From: Azohydromonas caseinilytica
GTDB taxonomy: Bacteria; Pseudomonadota; Gammaproteobacteria; Burkholderiales; Burkholderiaceae_C
Assembly (NCBI RefSeq): GCF_012927045.1
Contig: NZ_JABBFW010000005.1
Coordinates: 248,001 to 312,000 of the forward strand
Reading direction: 5' to 3'
Length of the DNA stretch: 64,000 nucleotides
The stretch's first letter is position 1. Every line of letters starts with the position of its first letter. A program made the translations under genes and the position numbers. The notes below the pieces were generated by a model. It did no database searches and was not told the DNA's origin. It saw nothing but the letters and a program-made list of their open reading frames with translations. Positions 35,191 through 43,728 of the stretch are shown piece after piece.

Positions 35191-35226
35191 GGCGCGGCCC
35201 GGCCGCGAGGGCGGGCCGCGCCTTTT
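35191..35226 (+). terminator. Rho-independent terminator at the end of the Tad locus
   Basis: An 11-bp stem GGCGCGGCCCG / CGGGCCGCGCC with a 10-base loop is followed by TTTT. It lies just after the stop of the COG4315-type gene and before the converging esterase gene. Confidence 0.88.
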
Positions 35227-35235
35227 CTCCAGTTC

Positions 35236-36510
35236 TCAATTTCCGCAGGACGCGGGCCGGTCCAGCTGCCAACGGCCGGCACCCACCTGGTACAGACGCA
35301 CGCTGGACCAGCTGTCGTAGGCGAAGCCGATGTCGCGCTGGTCCGCGGTGGCCAGCGCCCGCAGGTTGAACAGCCCGCCCTGCACCGCGCGCGTGGCCGA
35401 GACATGGGCCGAGGGCGAGGCCGCCGTGCCGGTGCAGTCCACGTCCGGCGGCGGTGGCGGGGGATTGCCGCCATCGGCGCGGGGATGGCGGGCAAAGAAG
35501 TTCCACACGATGTCCGGGTAGCTCGGCCCCTGGCGCAGCGACCAGTTGCCATCCAGTCCCTGCTCGCCGCCGATCCAGTAGTGGCCGTGGTCGGTGTCGC
35601 CGGTACTGGGCGTGGCGATGGGACCGCTGTAGAAGATGGTTTCCACGAGCGAGCGGCTGCCCGGCTTCGCGTCGGCCGTGTAGCGGCTGTGCTTGCAGCC
35701 GTAGTCGGGGCCGAACACGGGGCTGCAGGCCTTTTCCTCGGCCAGCGCCTCGGCCGGTGTGTCGTGCGCCGCGTCGCCGAAGCTTTTCAGCTGCGCGTCG
35801 CGCAGCAGCTCGCCGGCGCGCGCCAGCACGGTGCAGTCCTGCCGGTTCTGCAACACCATGAGCGGGATCGGGTAGCTGCTGTCACGCTCGGCGCGCATGT
35901 CGCTCGCCAGACGGTCCACCGAATGGAAGGTGGCCGAGCCCGGGCAGCCGGAGAAGGACACCGAGGCCGCGTCCTCGCCGTAGCCCAGGCCCGAGGCGCT
36001 GGCCGCGGCGGCCCAATACTCGTTGTGCGCCACCGAGGCCACCACCGTCATGGCCCCGCCCGAGGACAGCCCGGTGATGTAGCGCCGCCTCGGATCGATG
36101 CTCCAGCGCCGCTCCACTTCCTGAGCGATGCGGTGCAGGTCCTCCACCTCGCCGCGGCCCTGGTGGCGGTGCTGGTCCAGCCAGAAGCCCCAGCAGTTGG
36201 CGTTGCGCAGGCCGTCGTAGCGCGTGATGAAGGGCGTCACCAGCACGAAGCCGTAGCGGTCGGCCGCCGCGCGCAACCCCCAGTCCTGCAGCACGTTCTG
36301 CTCGGTCTGCTGGCAGCCGTGCAAGGCCATGACCATGGGCGCCGGGCCGCTGAGGCCGTCAGGCAGGTACACCTGCACGCGGCGCAGCTGGGAACCGGCG
36401 TAGCTCTGCGGACCAAAGTCGAAGCTGCTGCTCGTCCCGGCCGCAGCCCAGCCGCTGGCCAGCGCCAGGACCGCAGCGGCGACGCAGCGCCGGCCATTCA
36501 TGTATCGCAT
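35236..36510 (-). CDS. Secreted PHB-depolymerase-like esterase
   Basis: This 424-residue secreted alpha/beta hydrolase of the type 1 short-chain PHA depolymerase / feruloyl esterase family has a signal peptide ending about AAAG. The lipase box is G147-L-S149-S-G151 in YITGLSSGGAM, and the oxyanion region is MALHGCQQ. The fold ends with DTDHGHYWIGGE, supplying the catalytic His. After a Pro-rich linker (GNPPPPPPDVDC, about 345-356) comes a small C-terminal module of about 70 residues with VQGGLFNLRALATADQRDIGFAYDSW. It probably degrades polyhydroxybutyrate or another ester polymer outside the cytoplasm. AAGGAG supports the ATG at 36510. Confidence 0.85.
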   Translation of the reverse strand: MRYMNGRRCVAAAVLALASGWAAAGTSSSFDFGPQSYAGSQLRRVQVYLPDGLSGPAPMVMALHGCQQTEQNVLQDWGLRAAADRYGFVLVTPFITRYDGLRNANCWGFWLDQHRHQGRGEVEDLHRIAQEVERRWSIDPRRRYITGLSSGGAMTVVASVAHNEYWAAAASASGLGYGEDAASVSFSGCPGSATFHSVDRLASDMRAERDSSYPIPLMVLQNRQDCTVLARAGELLRDAQLKSFGDAAHDTPAEALAEEKACSPVFGPDYGCKHSRYTADAKPGSRSLVETIFYSGPIATPSTGDTDHGHYWIGGEQGLDGNWSLRQGPSYPDIVWNFFARHPRADGGNPPPPPPDVDCTGTAASPSAHVSATRAVQGGLFNLRALATADQRDIGFAYDSWSSVRLYQVGAGRWQLDRPASCGN

Positions 36511-36690
36511 GGGTTTATCTCCTTGCCACCGATAAGGCGGCGCATCGTAGGAACGGCAAGCCCGGCAACGCCAGTGACACAGGTCAGGCCGCTGATGGGG
36601 CTGGACTGCAAGCCTCGGCCGCCTGCGCTAACGTAGTCGGGATGTCCGGCACGCTGCCGGGCATGGGCCGTGCCGGCCAGCGGCAGGGCG

Positions 36691-36727
36691 ATAGGCAAAG
36701 CCAATCGGCCTCATTTGATTAACTTTT
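36691..36727 (+). promoter_or_regulatory. Candidate OxyR-binding site upstream of ahpC
   Basis: The sequence fits the OxyR pattern ATAG-N7-CTAT-N7-ATAG-N7-CTAT with exact spacing: ATAG (36691), CAAT (36702), ATTT (36713), TTTT (36724). That is 11 of 16 specified bases. It ends at the -35 element of the ahpC promoter, the usual position for OxyR activation. Confidence 0.55.
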
Positions 36728-36753
36728 CCAACCGAGTGACCGATGGCTATAGT
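36725..36753 (+). promoter_or_regulatory. Predicted sigma-70 promoter of ahpC
   Basis: -35 TTTCCA (36725) and -10 TATAGT (36748) are separated by 17 bases. The -10 matches five of six consensus positions and the -35 four of six, fitting an activator-dependent promoter. It lies 40 bases before the ahpC start. Confidence 0.65.
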
Positions 36754-36792
36754 ATTCAACCCATCCCTTCACCAACCCACAGGAAACACGCA

Positions 36793-37356
36793 ATGTCCCT
36801 GATCAACACCGAAGTCAAGCCCTTCAAGGCCACCGCCTACCACAACGGCAAGTTCGTGCCGGTGAGCAACGAGGACCTGAAGGGCAAGTGGTCCGTGGTG
36901 GTGTTCTATCCGGCGGACTTCACCTTCGTGTGCCCCACGGAGCTGGAAGACCTGGCCGACAACTACGCCGAGTTCCAGAAGCTGGGCGTCGAGGTCTACG
37001 GCGTGTCCACCGACACCCACTTCTCGCACAAGGCCTGGCACGACACCTCGGAAGCCATCAAGAAGGTGAACTACCCGCTGGTGGGCGACCCGACGGGCAC
37101 GATCACCCGCAATTTCGAGGTGATGATCGAAGAGGAAGGCTTGGCGCTGCGCGGCACCTTCGTCATCAACCCCGAAGGCCAGATCAAGCTGTGCGAGATC
37201 CACGACAACGGCATCGGCCGTGACGCCAAGGAACTGCTGCGCAAGGTGAAGGCTGCGCAGTACGTGGCCTCGCACCCGGGCGAAGTCTGCCCCGCCAAGT
37301 GGACCGAAGGCCAGCAGACGCTGAAGCCCTCGCTGGACCTGGTCGGAAAAATTTAA
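36793..37356 (+). CDS. ahpC: Alkyl hydroperoxide reductase subunit C (peroxiredoxin)
   Basis: This 187-residue cytoplasmic 2-Cys peroxiredoxin reduces H2O2 and organic hydroperoxides. The peroxidatic Cys47 is in FTFVCPTEL and the resolving Cys166 is in GEVCPAKW; length and layout are exactly as in Escherichia coli AhpC. AGGAAA lies before the ATG. It is the first gene of the ahpC-ahpF pair and has its own promoter with a likely OxyR site; a hairpin downstream separates it from ahpF. Confidence 0.97.
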   Translation: MSLINTEVKPFKATAYHNGKFVPVSNEDLKGKWSVVVFYPADFTFVCPTELEDLADNYAEFQKLGVEVYGVSTDTHFSHKAWHDTSEAIKKVNYPLVGDPTGTITRNFEVMIEEEGLALRGTFVINPEGQIKLCEIHDNGIGRDAKELLRKVKAAQYVASHPGEVCPAKWTEGQQTLKPSLDLVGKI

Positions 37357-37367
37357 GTTGGAGTAGC

Positions 37368-37417
37368 GGGCGGCTTTTTGCCGCCCTTTCCGACGGCGCG
37401 GCGGCTGCAGCCGCCGC
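37368..37417 (+). terminator. Intercistronic hairpins between ahpC and ahpF
   Basis: A stem GGGCGGC / GCCGCCC with loop TTTTT, followed by TTT (37368-37389), resembles a weak terminator. It is followed by a perfect palindrome GCGGCGGCTGCAGCCGCCGC (37398-37417). Together they probably let less transcript reach ahpF, or protect the ahpC message. Confidence 0.65.
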
Positions 37418-37563
37418 AAGTGCCGCCTCAGCCGCGGCACGTTCCCTGCCCGGGCCTCCCGGAAAGCGCCCGCAGCGCACGACGCCCGCCGGGCGCTTTC
37501 CATGCGGCCACGAGCCCGCATCCGAACCCCAATCAAACGTTTTTCGACCCGAAGGACACCGCC

Positions 37564-39147
37564 ATGTTGGACGCCGACCTCAAGGCCCAGTTGAAGGGCT
37601 ACCTGCAGCGCCTCACGCAGCCCATCGAGCTCATCGCTTCGCTCGACGATTCCAAGGGCTCGCAGGACATGCTGGAGCTGCTGCGCGACGTGGCCGAGCA
37701 GTCGGAGAAGGTGTCGCTGGTCGAGAGCCGCGACGACGCCGAGCGCAAGCCCTCGTTCCTGATCCGCCGCGTGGGCACGGACATCGGCGTGCGCTTCGCC
37801 GGCCTGCCCATGGGCCACGAGTTCACCTCGCTGGTGCTGGCGCTGCTGCAGGTCGGCGGCTACCCGCCCAAGGTCGAGCGCGAAGTGATCGAGCAGATCG
37901 CCGCGCTGGAGGGCGACCTCCACTTCGAGACCTACATGTCGCTGTCCTGCCACAACTGCCCGGACGTGGTGCAGGCGCTGAACCTGATGGCGGCGATCAA
38001 CCCGCGCATCAAGCACACCGCCATCGACGGCGGCCTGTTCCAGAAGGAAGTGGAAGAGCGCCAGATCATGGCTGTGCCCATGGTCTTCCTCAACGGCCAG
38101 CTCTTCGGGCAGGGCCGCATGGGCATCGAGGAGATCCTGGCCAAGGTGGACACCGGCGCCGCCGCCCGCGACGCCGTCAAGTTCAACGCCAAGGCGCCCT
38201 ACGACGTGCTCATCGTCGGCGGCGGCCCCGCCGGCGCGGCCGCGGCCGTGTACGCCGCGCGCAAGGGCATCCGCACCGGCGTGGTGGCCGAGCGCTTCGG
38301 CGGCCAGACGCTCGACACCCTGGGCATCGAGAACTACATCTCCATCGTCGCCACCGAGGGCCCGAAGTTCGCCCTGGCGCTGGAGGAGCACGTCAAGGAC
38401 TACGACGTGGACATCATGAGCGCGCAGCGCGCCGAGGCGCTCGTCCCGGCCGACGGCTCGGGCCTGGTGCAGGTGCGGCTGGCCAACGGCGCGGTGCTCA
38501 AGGGCCGCTCGGTGATCCTGGCCACCGGCGCGCGCTGGCGCAATGTCAACGTGCCCGGCGAGCAGGAGTACCGCAACAAGGGCGTGGCCTACTGCCCGCA
38601 CTGCGACGGTCCGCTGTTCAAGGGCAAGCGCGTCTCGGTGATCGGCGGCGGCAACTCCGGCGTGGAAGCGGCCATCGACCTCGCGGGCATCGTCGAGCAT
38701 GTGACGCTCGTCGAGTTCGCCGACCAGCTCAAGGCCGACGCGGTGCTGGTGAACAAGGCCAGGAGCCTGCCCAACGTCACCATCATCACCAGCGCCCAGA
38801 CCACCGAGATCACCGGCGACGGCAGCAAGGTCAACGGCCTGCGCTACAAGGACCGCACCACGGGCGAGGAGCACCACGTGCCGCTGGAAGGCGTGTTCGT
38901 GCAGATCGGCCTGGTGCCCAACACCGAGTGGCTCAAGGGCACGGTGGAGCTCAGCCGCTACGGCGAGATCGTGATCGACGCCAAGGGCCAGACCAACGTG
39001 CCCGGCGTGATGGCCGCCGGCGACTGCACCACGGTGCCGTACAAGCAGATCATCATCGCCGCGGGCGCCGGCGCGGCGGCGGCGCTCAGCGCCTTCGACC
39101 ACCTGATCCGCTCCCCGGCGCCGGCCGCCGCAGCCACCACGGCCTGA
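37564..39147 (+). CDS. ahpF: Alkyl hydroperoxide reductase subunit F
   Basis: This 527-residue flavoprotein reduces AhpC with NADH. The N-terminal double thioredoxin-like domain has C129-HN-C132 ([10 protein letters not shown]). The thioredoxin-reductase part has the FAD-binding [15 protein letters not shown], the redox pair C344-PH-C347 (AYCPHCDG), NADH-binding [11 protein letters not shown] and FAD-binding [15 protein letters not shown]. Length and motifs match Escherichia coli AhpF. A 207-base gap with hairpins separates it from ahpC. A terminator follows the stop. Confidence 0.97.
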   Translation: MLDADLKAQLKGYLQRLTQPIELIASLDDSKGSQDMLELLRDVAEQSEKVSLVESRDDAERKPSFLIRRVGTDIGVRFAGLPMGHEFTSLVLALLQVGGYPPKVEREVIEQIAALEGDLHFETYMSLSCHNCPDVVQALNLMAAINPRIKHTAIDGGLFQKEVEERQIMAVPMVFLNGQLFGQGRMGIEEILAKVDTGAAARDAVKFNAKAPYDVLIVGGGPAGAAAAVYAARKGIRTGVVAERFGGQTLDTLGIENYISIVATEGPKFALALEEHVKDYDVDIMSAQRAEALVPADGSGLVQVRLANGAVLKGRSVILATGARWRNVNVPGEQEYRNKGVAYCPHCDGPLFKGKRVSVIGGGNSGVEAAIDLAGIVEHVTLVEFADQLKADAVLVNKARSLPNVTIITSAQTTEITGDGSKVNGLRYKDRTTGEEHHVPLEGVFVQIGLVPNTEWLKGTVELSRYGEIVIDAKGQTNVPGVMAAGDCTTVPYKQIIIAAGAGAAAALSAFDHLIRSPAPAAAATTA

Positions 39148-39172
39148 CACGCCGGCCCCGCACCCGCCACGC

Positions 39173-39199
39173 AAAGGCCCGCCCACGCGGGCCTTTTTT
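39173..39199. terminator. Rho-independent terminator after ahpF
   Basis: The stem AAAGGCCCGC / GCGGGCCTTT is followed by a run of six T residues in total. It lies between ahpF and the converging exonuclease gene. Confidence 0.9.
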
Positions 39200-39200
39200 C

Positions 39201-39896
39201 CTAGATGGTTGCGCCGCTGACCACGCGGTCCTGCCCCAGCAGCGCGCGCAGCTTCACGAAGGCCAGCGCCGTCATCACGGCGTCGTTGGTCGCGTCGTGC
39301 GCCTCGTACAGCGGCAGCTCCAGGTCGGCCATCATGGTGGCGAAGCTCAGGTCGATGTTGCGGTTGCCCCGCTCGTGCGCGGGCAGCTGGCGGTTCTTCC
39401 AGTCGTAGTACAGGGCCGAGACCTCGATCTTGGGCTGCGGCAGCCGCAGGCCCAGCATCGGCCAGATGACGCGATTGAGCATGGCCACGTCGAACTCCAG
39501 GTAGTAGCCCACCAGCGGGCGGCTGCCGATGAAGCGCATGAGCTGCGCCATCGCCGCCTCCGGCGCGATGCCCTGCGCCACGTCCTGCTCACGCAGCCGG
39601 TGCACCTTCACCGCCTCGGCCGACAGCGCGCGCTTTTCCGGCCGCACCAGCAGTTCCAGCCGCTCGCTGGTGAGCACGCGGCTGCCGACGATGCGCACCG
39701 CGCCGACGGAGACGATCTCGTCGCGCCGCCGGTCCAGCCCCGTCGTTTCGCAGTCCAGGCACACCCACTCGTCGGGCGGCGGCGGCTCGAACATGAAGCG
39801 GTAGTTGTCGTTGGCCAGGTGGTAGAGCAGCCAGCCCTTCTTGAGCTTTGCCCAGGGCCCGGCCAGCGGCCCCAGGAGGTTGACGGTGGACCTCAC
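39201..39896 (-). CDS. DnaQ-like 3'-5' exonuclease (DEDDh)
   Basis: This 231-residue protein has exonuclease motif I D48-C-E50 in VCLDCETTGLD, motif II in GYYLEFDVAMLNR and motif III in HDATNDAVMTALAF with His and Asp. It removes nucleotides from 3' ends. Similar stand-alone DnaQ proteins are often encoded next to the cNMP/CBS/DUF294 protein, as here, where its start overlaps that gene's stop by four bases. That pairing suggests a role outside replication, but the substrate is unknown. Confidence 0.88.
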   Translation of the reverse strand: MRSTVNLLGPLAGPWAKLKKGWLLYHLANDNYRFMFEPPPPDEWVCLDCETTGLDRRRDEIVSVGAVRIVGSRVLTSERLELLVRPEKRALSAEAVKVHRLREQDVAQGIAPEAAMAQLMRFIGSRPLVGYYLEFDVAMLNRVIWPMLGLRLPQPKIEVSALYYDWKNRQLPAHERGNRNIDLSFATMMADLELPLYEAHDATNDAVMTALAFVKLRALLGQDRVVSGATI

Positions 39897-41728
39897 TGCA
39901 GCGCGTCCAGGTGATAGCGCAAGCGCAGCGTGGCCTTGAAGCGCTTGACCACGCCCAGCGTGTCCTTGAGCAGGTCGCGGTCAAGGCTGTTGAGCTGGTT
40001 GGTGTGCACGCCGCCGCTGACGCCGCGGCCCAGCTCCAGCTCCTGCAGCCCGACCTTGAGCTTGAGGTCCATGAAGAAGTGCAGGCTCTGCACCACGTCG
40101 GAGCCGATCTCGGGCGCCATGTGGCCCGCGGCCACCAGCGCCTGCACGCGCTCGACGGTGCCGCACTCGCGGATGCGCTTGTCCATGGCCAGGCTGCGCA
40201 CGCCGTGCACCAGCGGGAAGATGCCCGCCTTCTTCAGGTCCAGGCGCTCCGGGTCGTTGTCGCCCAGCGTCAGCAGCCGGTTCCACCAGCCGGTGTGCTC
40301 GTCGAAGAGCGTGATGGCCGAGGCGAAGCGCGCCTTGAACGCGTCGGAGTCGGCCGCCAGCGAGAACACCTCGTCGCGCAGCGCCTCCAGCAGCGCCGCG
40401 TCGCCGCACACGGCATGGGCATCGAGGAAGATGGCCAGCGACATCAGGCTCTCGGCGCTGGGCATGAGAATCCAGCGCCGCACGGTTTCGGCGAAGGCCG
40501 TCTGCGGCTGGCGCCAAGCCGGGTTGCTGACCATGATGCCGCCCGGGCACGGCGGGTAGCCGAAATCGACCAGCGCCTGCGAGAAGCGCGCGCAGATGTC
40601 CTCCAGGTCCGCCGGCGGCGTGTAGCCGTCGCGCAGCACCAGGCCGTTGTCCTGGTCGGTCTTGAGCAGCTGTTCGCCGCGGCCCTCGCTGCCCATCACG
40701 AACAGGCAGCTGTTCTTCAGCAGCTCCCGCGGTGCGATGAGCTGCCAGGTGCGCTCGAACAGCTTGGCGTTGAGCTCGCTCACCAGCCGGGCGATCATGC
40801 CCACGCGCGTGCCGCCGCGGTGCAGGATGGCGATGAGCCGCGTGATCTGCTGCGCCGCGTCGGCCAGGCCCTTCAGGTCCCGTGCCTGCGCGATCTGCAG
40901 TCCCACCAGGTAGGAGTGGTTGGAGAGGAAACTGAACAGCTCCAGCGCCTCCAGCACGCCGTGCACCAGCCCCTCCTCGTCGCGCACCACGACGCGGTGC
41001 AGGTTGTGGCGCAGCATCAGCGCCAGCGCCTCGCCCACCGGGTCGGAGGGCTTCACGCAGATCAGCGAGAAGGTGGCGAGCTTGCCCACCGGCAGGCGCT
41101 CCAGCGGCGTGCCGTCCAGGATCGCGCGCTGCAGCCCCGTGGTGGTGAAGATGCCCAGCCGCGGCGGCGTGGCGGCCTCGTCGCGCACCAGCACGCTGGA
41201 GACCTTGTGCTCCTGGAACACGCGCGCCACTTCCACGATGGAGGTGTCGGCGCCCACCTCCTGCGCCGGGCGCACGCCGGTCTCGGTGATGCGCGCCATG
41301 GTCAGCGACTGCATCTCGTGCTGGCTGCGCCGCTGCGACAGCGCCGAGAGCTTGTTGGAGAGGTCCGAGAACAGCAGCGCGCCGAAGGTGGCGTTGCGGG
41401 CGATGAGCTCGCTCACCGCGCGGCGCGCGAGCTGGTAGGCCAGCACCTCCTCCAGCGCCACGAAGCGGCTGGTGACGCGCCCGGCCACCAGCGCGCGGCC
41501 GTCGAAGGTGTCGTCGGGGCCGTAGGTGGCCAGCACCTGCTGGTCCTCATCGAACTGCTGCACGTGGCCCTTGATGATCACGAACAGGTAGCCGGGCTCG
41601 CTGCCGGGCTCCAGGATGGGATCGCCGGCGCGGAAGTAGGCGATGTCCACGCTGTTGCGCACGAGCTGGCGCTCCTCGGCGTCGAGGCAGTCGAAGGGAG
41701 AGGCGTCGAAGTTGAAGGCGCTGGGCAT
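39893..41728 (-). CDS. cNMP-binding, CBS and DUF294 nucleotidyltransferase-like protein
   Basis: This 611-residue signalling protein has a cyclic-nucleotide-type domain (about 20-125, GYLFVIIKGHVQQF, FDGRALVAGR). Two CBS domains follow (about 150-270, SSVLVRDE, LHRVVVRDEEGLVHG). A GlnE/GlnD-like nucleotidyltransferase domain has the active-site motif VMGSEGRGEQLLKTDQDNGL, and a helical DUF294 C-terminal part completes it. Such proteins are thought to modify or control a partner in response to nucleotide binding. It is coupled to the DnaQ-like gene. Many relatives sit beside sodium/solute symporters; here actP is distant. Confidence 0.88.
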   Translation of the reverse strand: MPSAFNFDASPFDCLDAEERQLVRNSVDIAYFRAGDPILEPGSEPGYLFVIIKGHVQQFDEDQQVLATYGPDDTFDGRALVAGRVTSRFVALEEVLAYQLARRAVSELIARNATFGALLFSDLSNKLSALSQRRSQHEMQSLTMARITETGVRPAQEVGADTSIVEVARVFQEHKVSSVLVRDEAATPPRLGIFTTTGLQRAILDGTPLERLPVGKLATFSLICVKPSDPVGEALALMLRHNLHRVVVRDEEGLVHGVLEALELFSFLSNHSYLVGLQIAQARDLKGLADAAQQITRLIAILHRGGTRVGMIARLVSELNAKLFERTWQLIAPRELLKNSCLFVMGSEGRGEQLLKTDQDNGLVLRDGYTPPADLEDICARFSQALVDFGYPPCPGGIMVSNPAWRQPQTAFAETVRRWILMPSAESLMSLAIFLDAHAVCGDAALLEALRDEVFSLAADSDAFKARFASAITLFDEHTGWWNRLLTLGDNDPERLDLKKAGIFPLVHGVRSLAMDKRIRECGTVERVQALVAAGHMAPEIGSDVVQSLHFFMDLKLKVGLQELELGRGVSGGVHTNQLNSLDRDLLKDTLGVVKRFKATLRLRYHLDALQ

Positions 41729-41816
41729 AGCCTTCCATTGTGTGCAGCGCGGGCTGACGCGAACTTGATGCAGTACGCCCTCCCAGCAAGCCGCATGCGC
41801 CCTGCCCGGCATGACG

Positions 41817-41843
41817 CCCCTTCGACAAGCTCAGGGCGAACGG
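41817..41843. repeat. REP-like palindromic repeat, single copy
   Basis: CCCCTTCGACAAGCTCAG followed by GGCGAACGG is the common intergenic palindrome, related to the pair at 3607-3703 and the copy at 63839-63877. Confidence 0.8.
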
Positions 41844-41853
41844 AGAAAGGGAG

Positions 41854-42492
41854 TCAGCGCCGCCGTACCCCGGGCCGCGCCCGCGCCGCCTCCTGCCAGG
41901 GGCCGTCGAACCACGCGTCGCCCTGCAGCGCGGCCCTGACCATCGGCAGCGCGTCCAGGCCCCAGAACAGCTTGCCGTCGAGGGCGATGGTGGGTACGCC
42001 GAACAGGCCCAGGTCGATGGCCTCCTGCGTGTGCGCACGCAACCGGCCCTTCACCTCGTTCCTCTGCGGGTCCAGCGCCGGCCGCAGCGTCTGCGTGAGC
42101 GCCTGCAGCCGTGCCGGGTCATTGGCGTCGGCCCCGCCGCGCCACACATGGTGGAACAGCGCCTCCACCACGCGGCGGTTGGGCAGCTCCTCCACCTCGC
42201 CGCAGGCCAGCGCCAGCCGCTGCAGCGCCAGCGGGTTGAACGGGTGCTGCGCCGGCAGCGCCAGCTCGACGCCGGCCTCGCGGGCGAGCCAGTGCACCTG
42301 GCGCATGGTCCAGGCCCGCTTGGGTTCGAACTCCGCCGGCCCCAGCTGGCCCCAGTGGCTCAGCAGCGCCCCGAACAGCAGCGGGCGGTAGCGCACGCGG
42401 TACGAGCAGCCCTCCAGCGCCTGCGGCAGCCGCTCGAAGGCCAGGTAGGCGTAGGGCGAGACGACGTCGAACCAGAAATCCAGGGTCTTCAT
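41854..42492 (-). CDS. 2-hydroxychromene-2-carboxylate isomerase family protein (DsbA fold), copy A
   Basis: This 212-residue protein of the HCCA isomerase/GST-kappa family starts MKTLDFWFDVVSPYAYLAFERLP. The Ser in SPYAYL occupies the glutathione-interacting position of the missing DsbA cysteines. The C-terminal motif LGLFGVPTIALDGKLFWGLDALPMV is typical. It may isomerise aromatic-pathway intermediates with glutathione, but no aromatic genes are adjacent. It overlaps DUF1289 by four bases. A second homologue lies at 43729. Confidence 0.85.
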   Translation of the reverse strand: MKTLDFWFDVVSPYAYLAFERLPQALEGCSYRVRYRPLLFGALLSHWGQLGPAEFEPKRAWTMRQVHWLAREAGVELALPAQHPFNPLALQRLALACGEVEELPNRRVVEALFHHVWRGGADANDPARLQALTQTLRPALDPQRNEVKGRLRAHTQEAIDLGLFGVPTIALDGKLFWGLDALPMVRAALQGDAWFDGPWQEAARARPGVRRR

Positions 42493-42761
42493 CGGCGCTC
42501 CGGCCCGGGCGGCGGCACGGATACGACGGCCTGCGCCGCCTGGAGCTGCTGCTGCCGCGGCGCCAGGAGCCGCCACACGGCCCGCTTGGCCTCGTCGTCC
42601 AGCCGCGACCAGGCGGCGATCTCGTCGATGGTGCGGGCGCAGCCCAGGCACCAGCCGGTGGCCGCGTCCATCGTGCATACGCCGGTGCAGGGCGAGCCCA
42701 CGGGCGTCTGCGGCGCCGGGCCGGGGGCCTCGGCGGAGGCCGGCAAGGGCGGCGCCGTCAC
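42489..42761 (-). CDS. DUF1289 (YdhL-like) small Cys-rich protein
   Basis: This is a 90-residue protein whose core SPCTGVCTMDAATGWCLGCART has the CxxxC and CxxC pairs of DUF1289, followed by the helix IDEIAAWSRLDDEAKRAVWRLL. Metal binding is likely; the function is unknown. The start is GTG at 42761, overlapping the YbaK stop by four bases. It is part of the minus-strand cluster. Confidence 0.85.
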   Translation of the reverse strand: MTAPPLPASAEAPGPAPQTPVGSPCTGVCTMDAATGWCLGCARTIDEIAAWSRLDDEAKRAVWRLLAPRQQQLQAAQAVVSVPPPGPERR

Positions 42762-43252
42762 GGCTGCTGCACCACGTCGGCCACCGGCGCGCCGGTGAGC
42801 GCGGTGAGCTGCTGCGGGCTGAGCTTGAACACCCCGTTGGGATGGCCGGCGGCGGCCCAGATCTCGTCGAAGCGGAACAGCTCCCGGTCGATGAGCGTCA
42901 GCGGCGGGTTGGCATGCGCCACCGGCGACACGCCGCCGATGGAAAAGCCCGTCTGCGCCTTCACGAAGTCCGCGTCGGCGCGGCCCACCGGCCCCACCAG
43001 CGCAGAAACCTTCTTCTCATCGACGCGCCGGTCGCCCGAGGCCACCACCAGCACGGCGCGGCCCTCGGTGCGCGACTTGAAGATGACGCTCTTGGCGATC
43101 TGGCCCACGGTCACGCCCAGGGCGTCGGCCGCCTCCTGCGCGGTGCGCGCGGCCACCTCCAGGTAGCGCGGCGCGTGCGGATGGCCCTGCGCCGCCAGGG
43201 CCTGCGCCACGCGGATGAAGCCTTCCGGGCGCTGCTGCAATTGCTCGTCCAT
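42758..43252 (-). CDS. YbaK/EbsC (ProX-like) aminoacyl-tRNA deacylase-family protein
   Basis: This 164-residue protein has the YbaK/INS domain with QIAKSVIFKS, RAVLVVASGDRRVDEKKV and GFSIGGVSPVAH, including the Lys and the Gly-Gly loop used to hydrolyse mischarged aa-tRNA such as Cys-tRNAPro or Ala-tRNAPro. GAGGA precedes the ATG at 43252. It is translationally linked to DUF1289 and the isomerase. Confidence 0.9.
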   Translation of the reverse strand: MDEQLQQRPEGFIRVAQALAAQGHPHAPRYLEVAARTAQEAADALGVTVGQIAKSVIFKSRTEGRAVLVVASGDRRVDEKKVSALVGPVGRADADFVKAQTGFSIGGVSPVAHANPPLTLIDRELFRFDEIWAAAGHPNGVFKLSPQQLTALTGAPVADVVQQP

Positions 43253-43313
43253 GTCGTCCTCGTGCCGCTGCGGATGGCGGCGAGCGGGGACTATAGCCAG
43301 CGCCGCAAAGCCT

Positions 43314-43709
43314 TCAGCGCCGCGGCGGCAGCGTGCCCACCGGCCCGCCGCCCTCCTTCCAGCGCTTGAAGCCGCCGTCGATGTGCGCGACCTGGTCCAG
43401 GCCCATCTCCAGCAGCGTGCGCGCGGCCAGCGCCGAGCGCCAGCCGCCGGCGCAGAACAGCACGAACTGCTTGGGCTGCGCGAACAGCGGCTTGTGGTAG
43501 GGGCTCTCCGGGTCCACCCAGAACTCCAGCATGCCGCGCGGGGCATGGAAGGCGCCGGGGATGGTGCCGTCGCGCTCGAGCTCGCGGATGTCGCGCAGGT
43601 CGATGAACTGCACCTCCTCGCGGCCGTGCAGCTCCAGTGCCTCCTGCAGCGAGCAGGTCTTCACCAGCGCCAGTGCCTCCTCAACCATCTGCTTGGCGGT
43701 CTTCTTCAT
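43314..43709 (-). CDS. Rhodanese-like sulfurtransferase
   Basis: This 131-residue single-domain rhodanese has VQFIDLRDIRELERDGTIPGAFHAPRGMLEFW and the catalytic Cys in VLFCAGGWRSALAARTL. It transfers sulfane sulfur. It lies in the same direction between the two DsbA-fold isomerase genes, in a group of sulfur- and thiol-related functions. Confidence 0.9.
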   Translation of the reverse strand: MKKTAKQMVEEALALVKTCSLQEALELHGREEVQFIDLRDIRELERDGTIPGAFHAPRGMLEFWVDPESPYHKPLFAQPKQFVLFCAGGWRSALAARTLLEMGLDQVAHIDGGFKRWKEGGGPVGTLPPRR

Positions 43710-43728
43710 GTCTTGTCCTTGTTGGATG

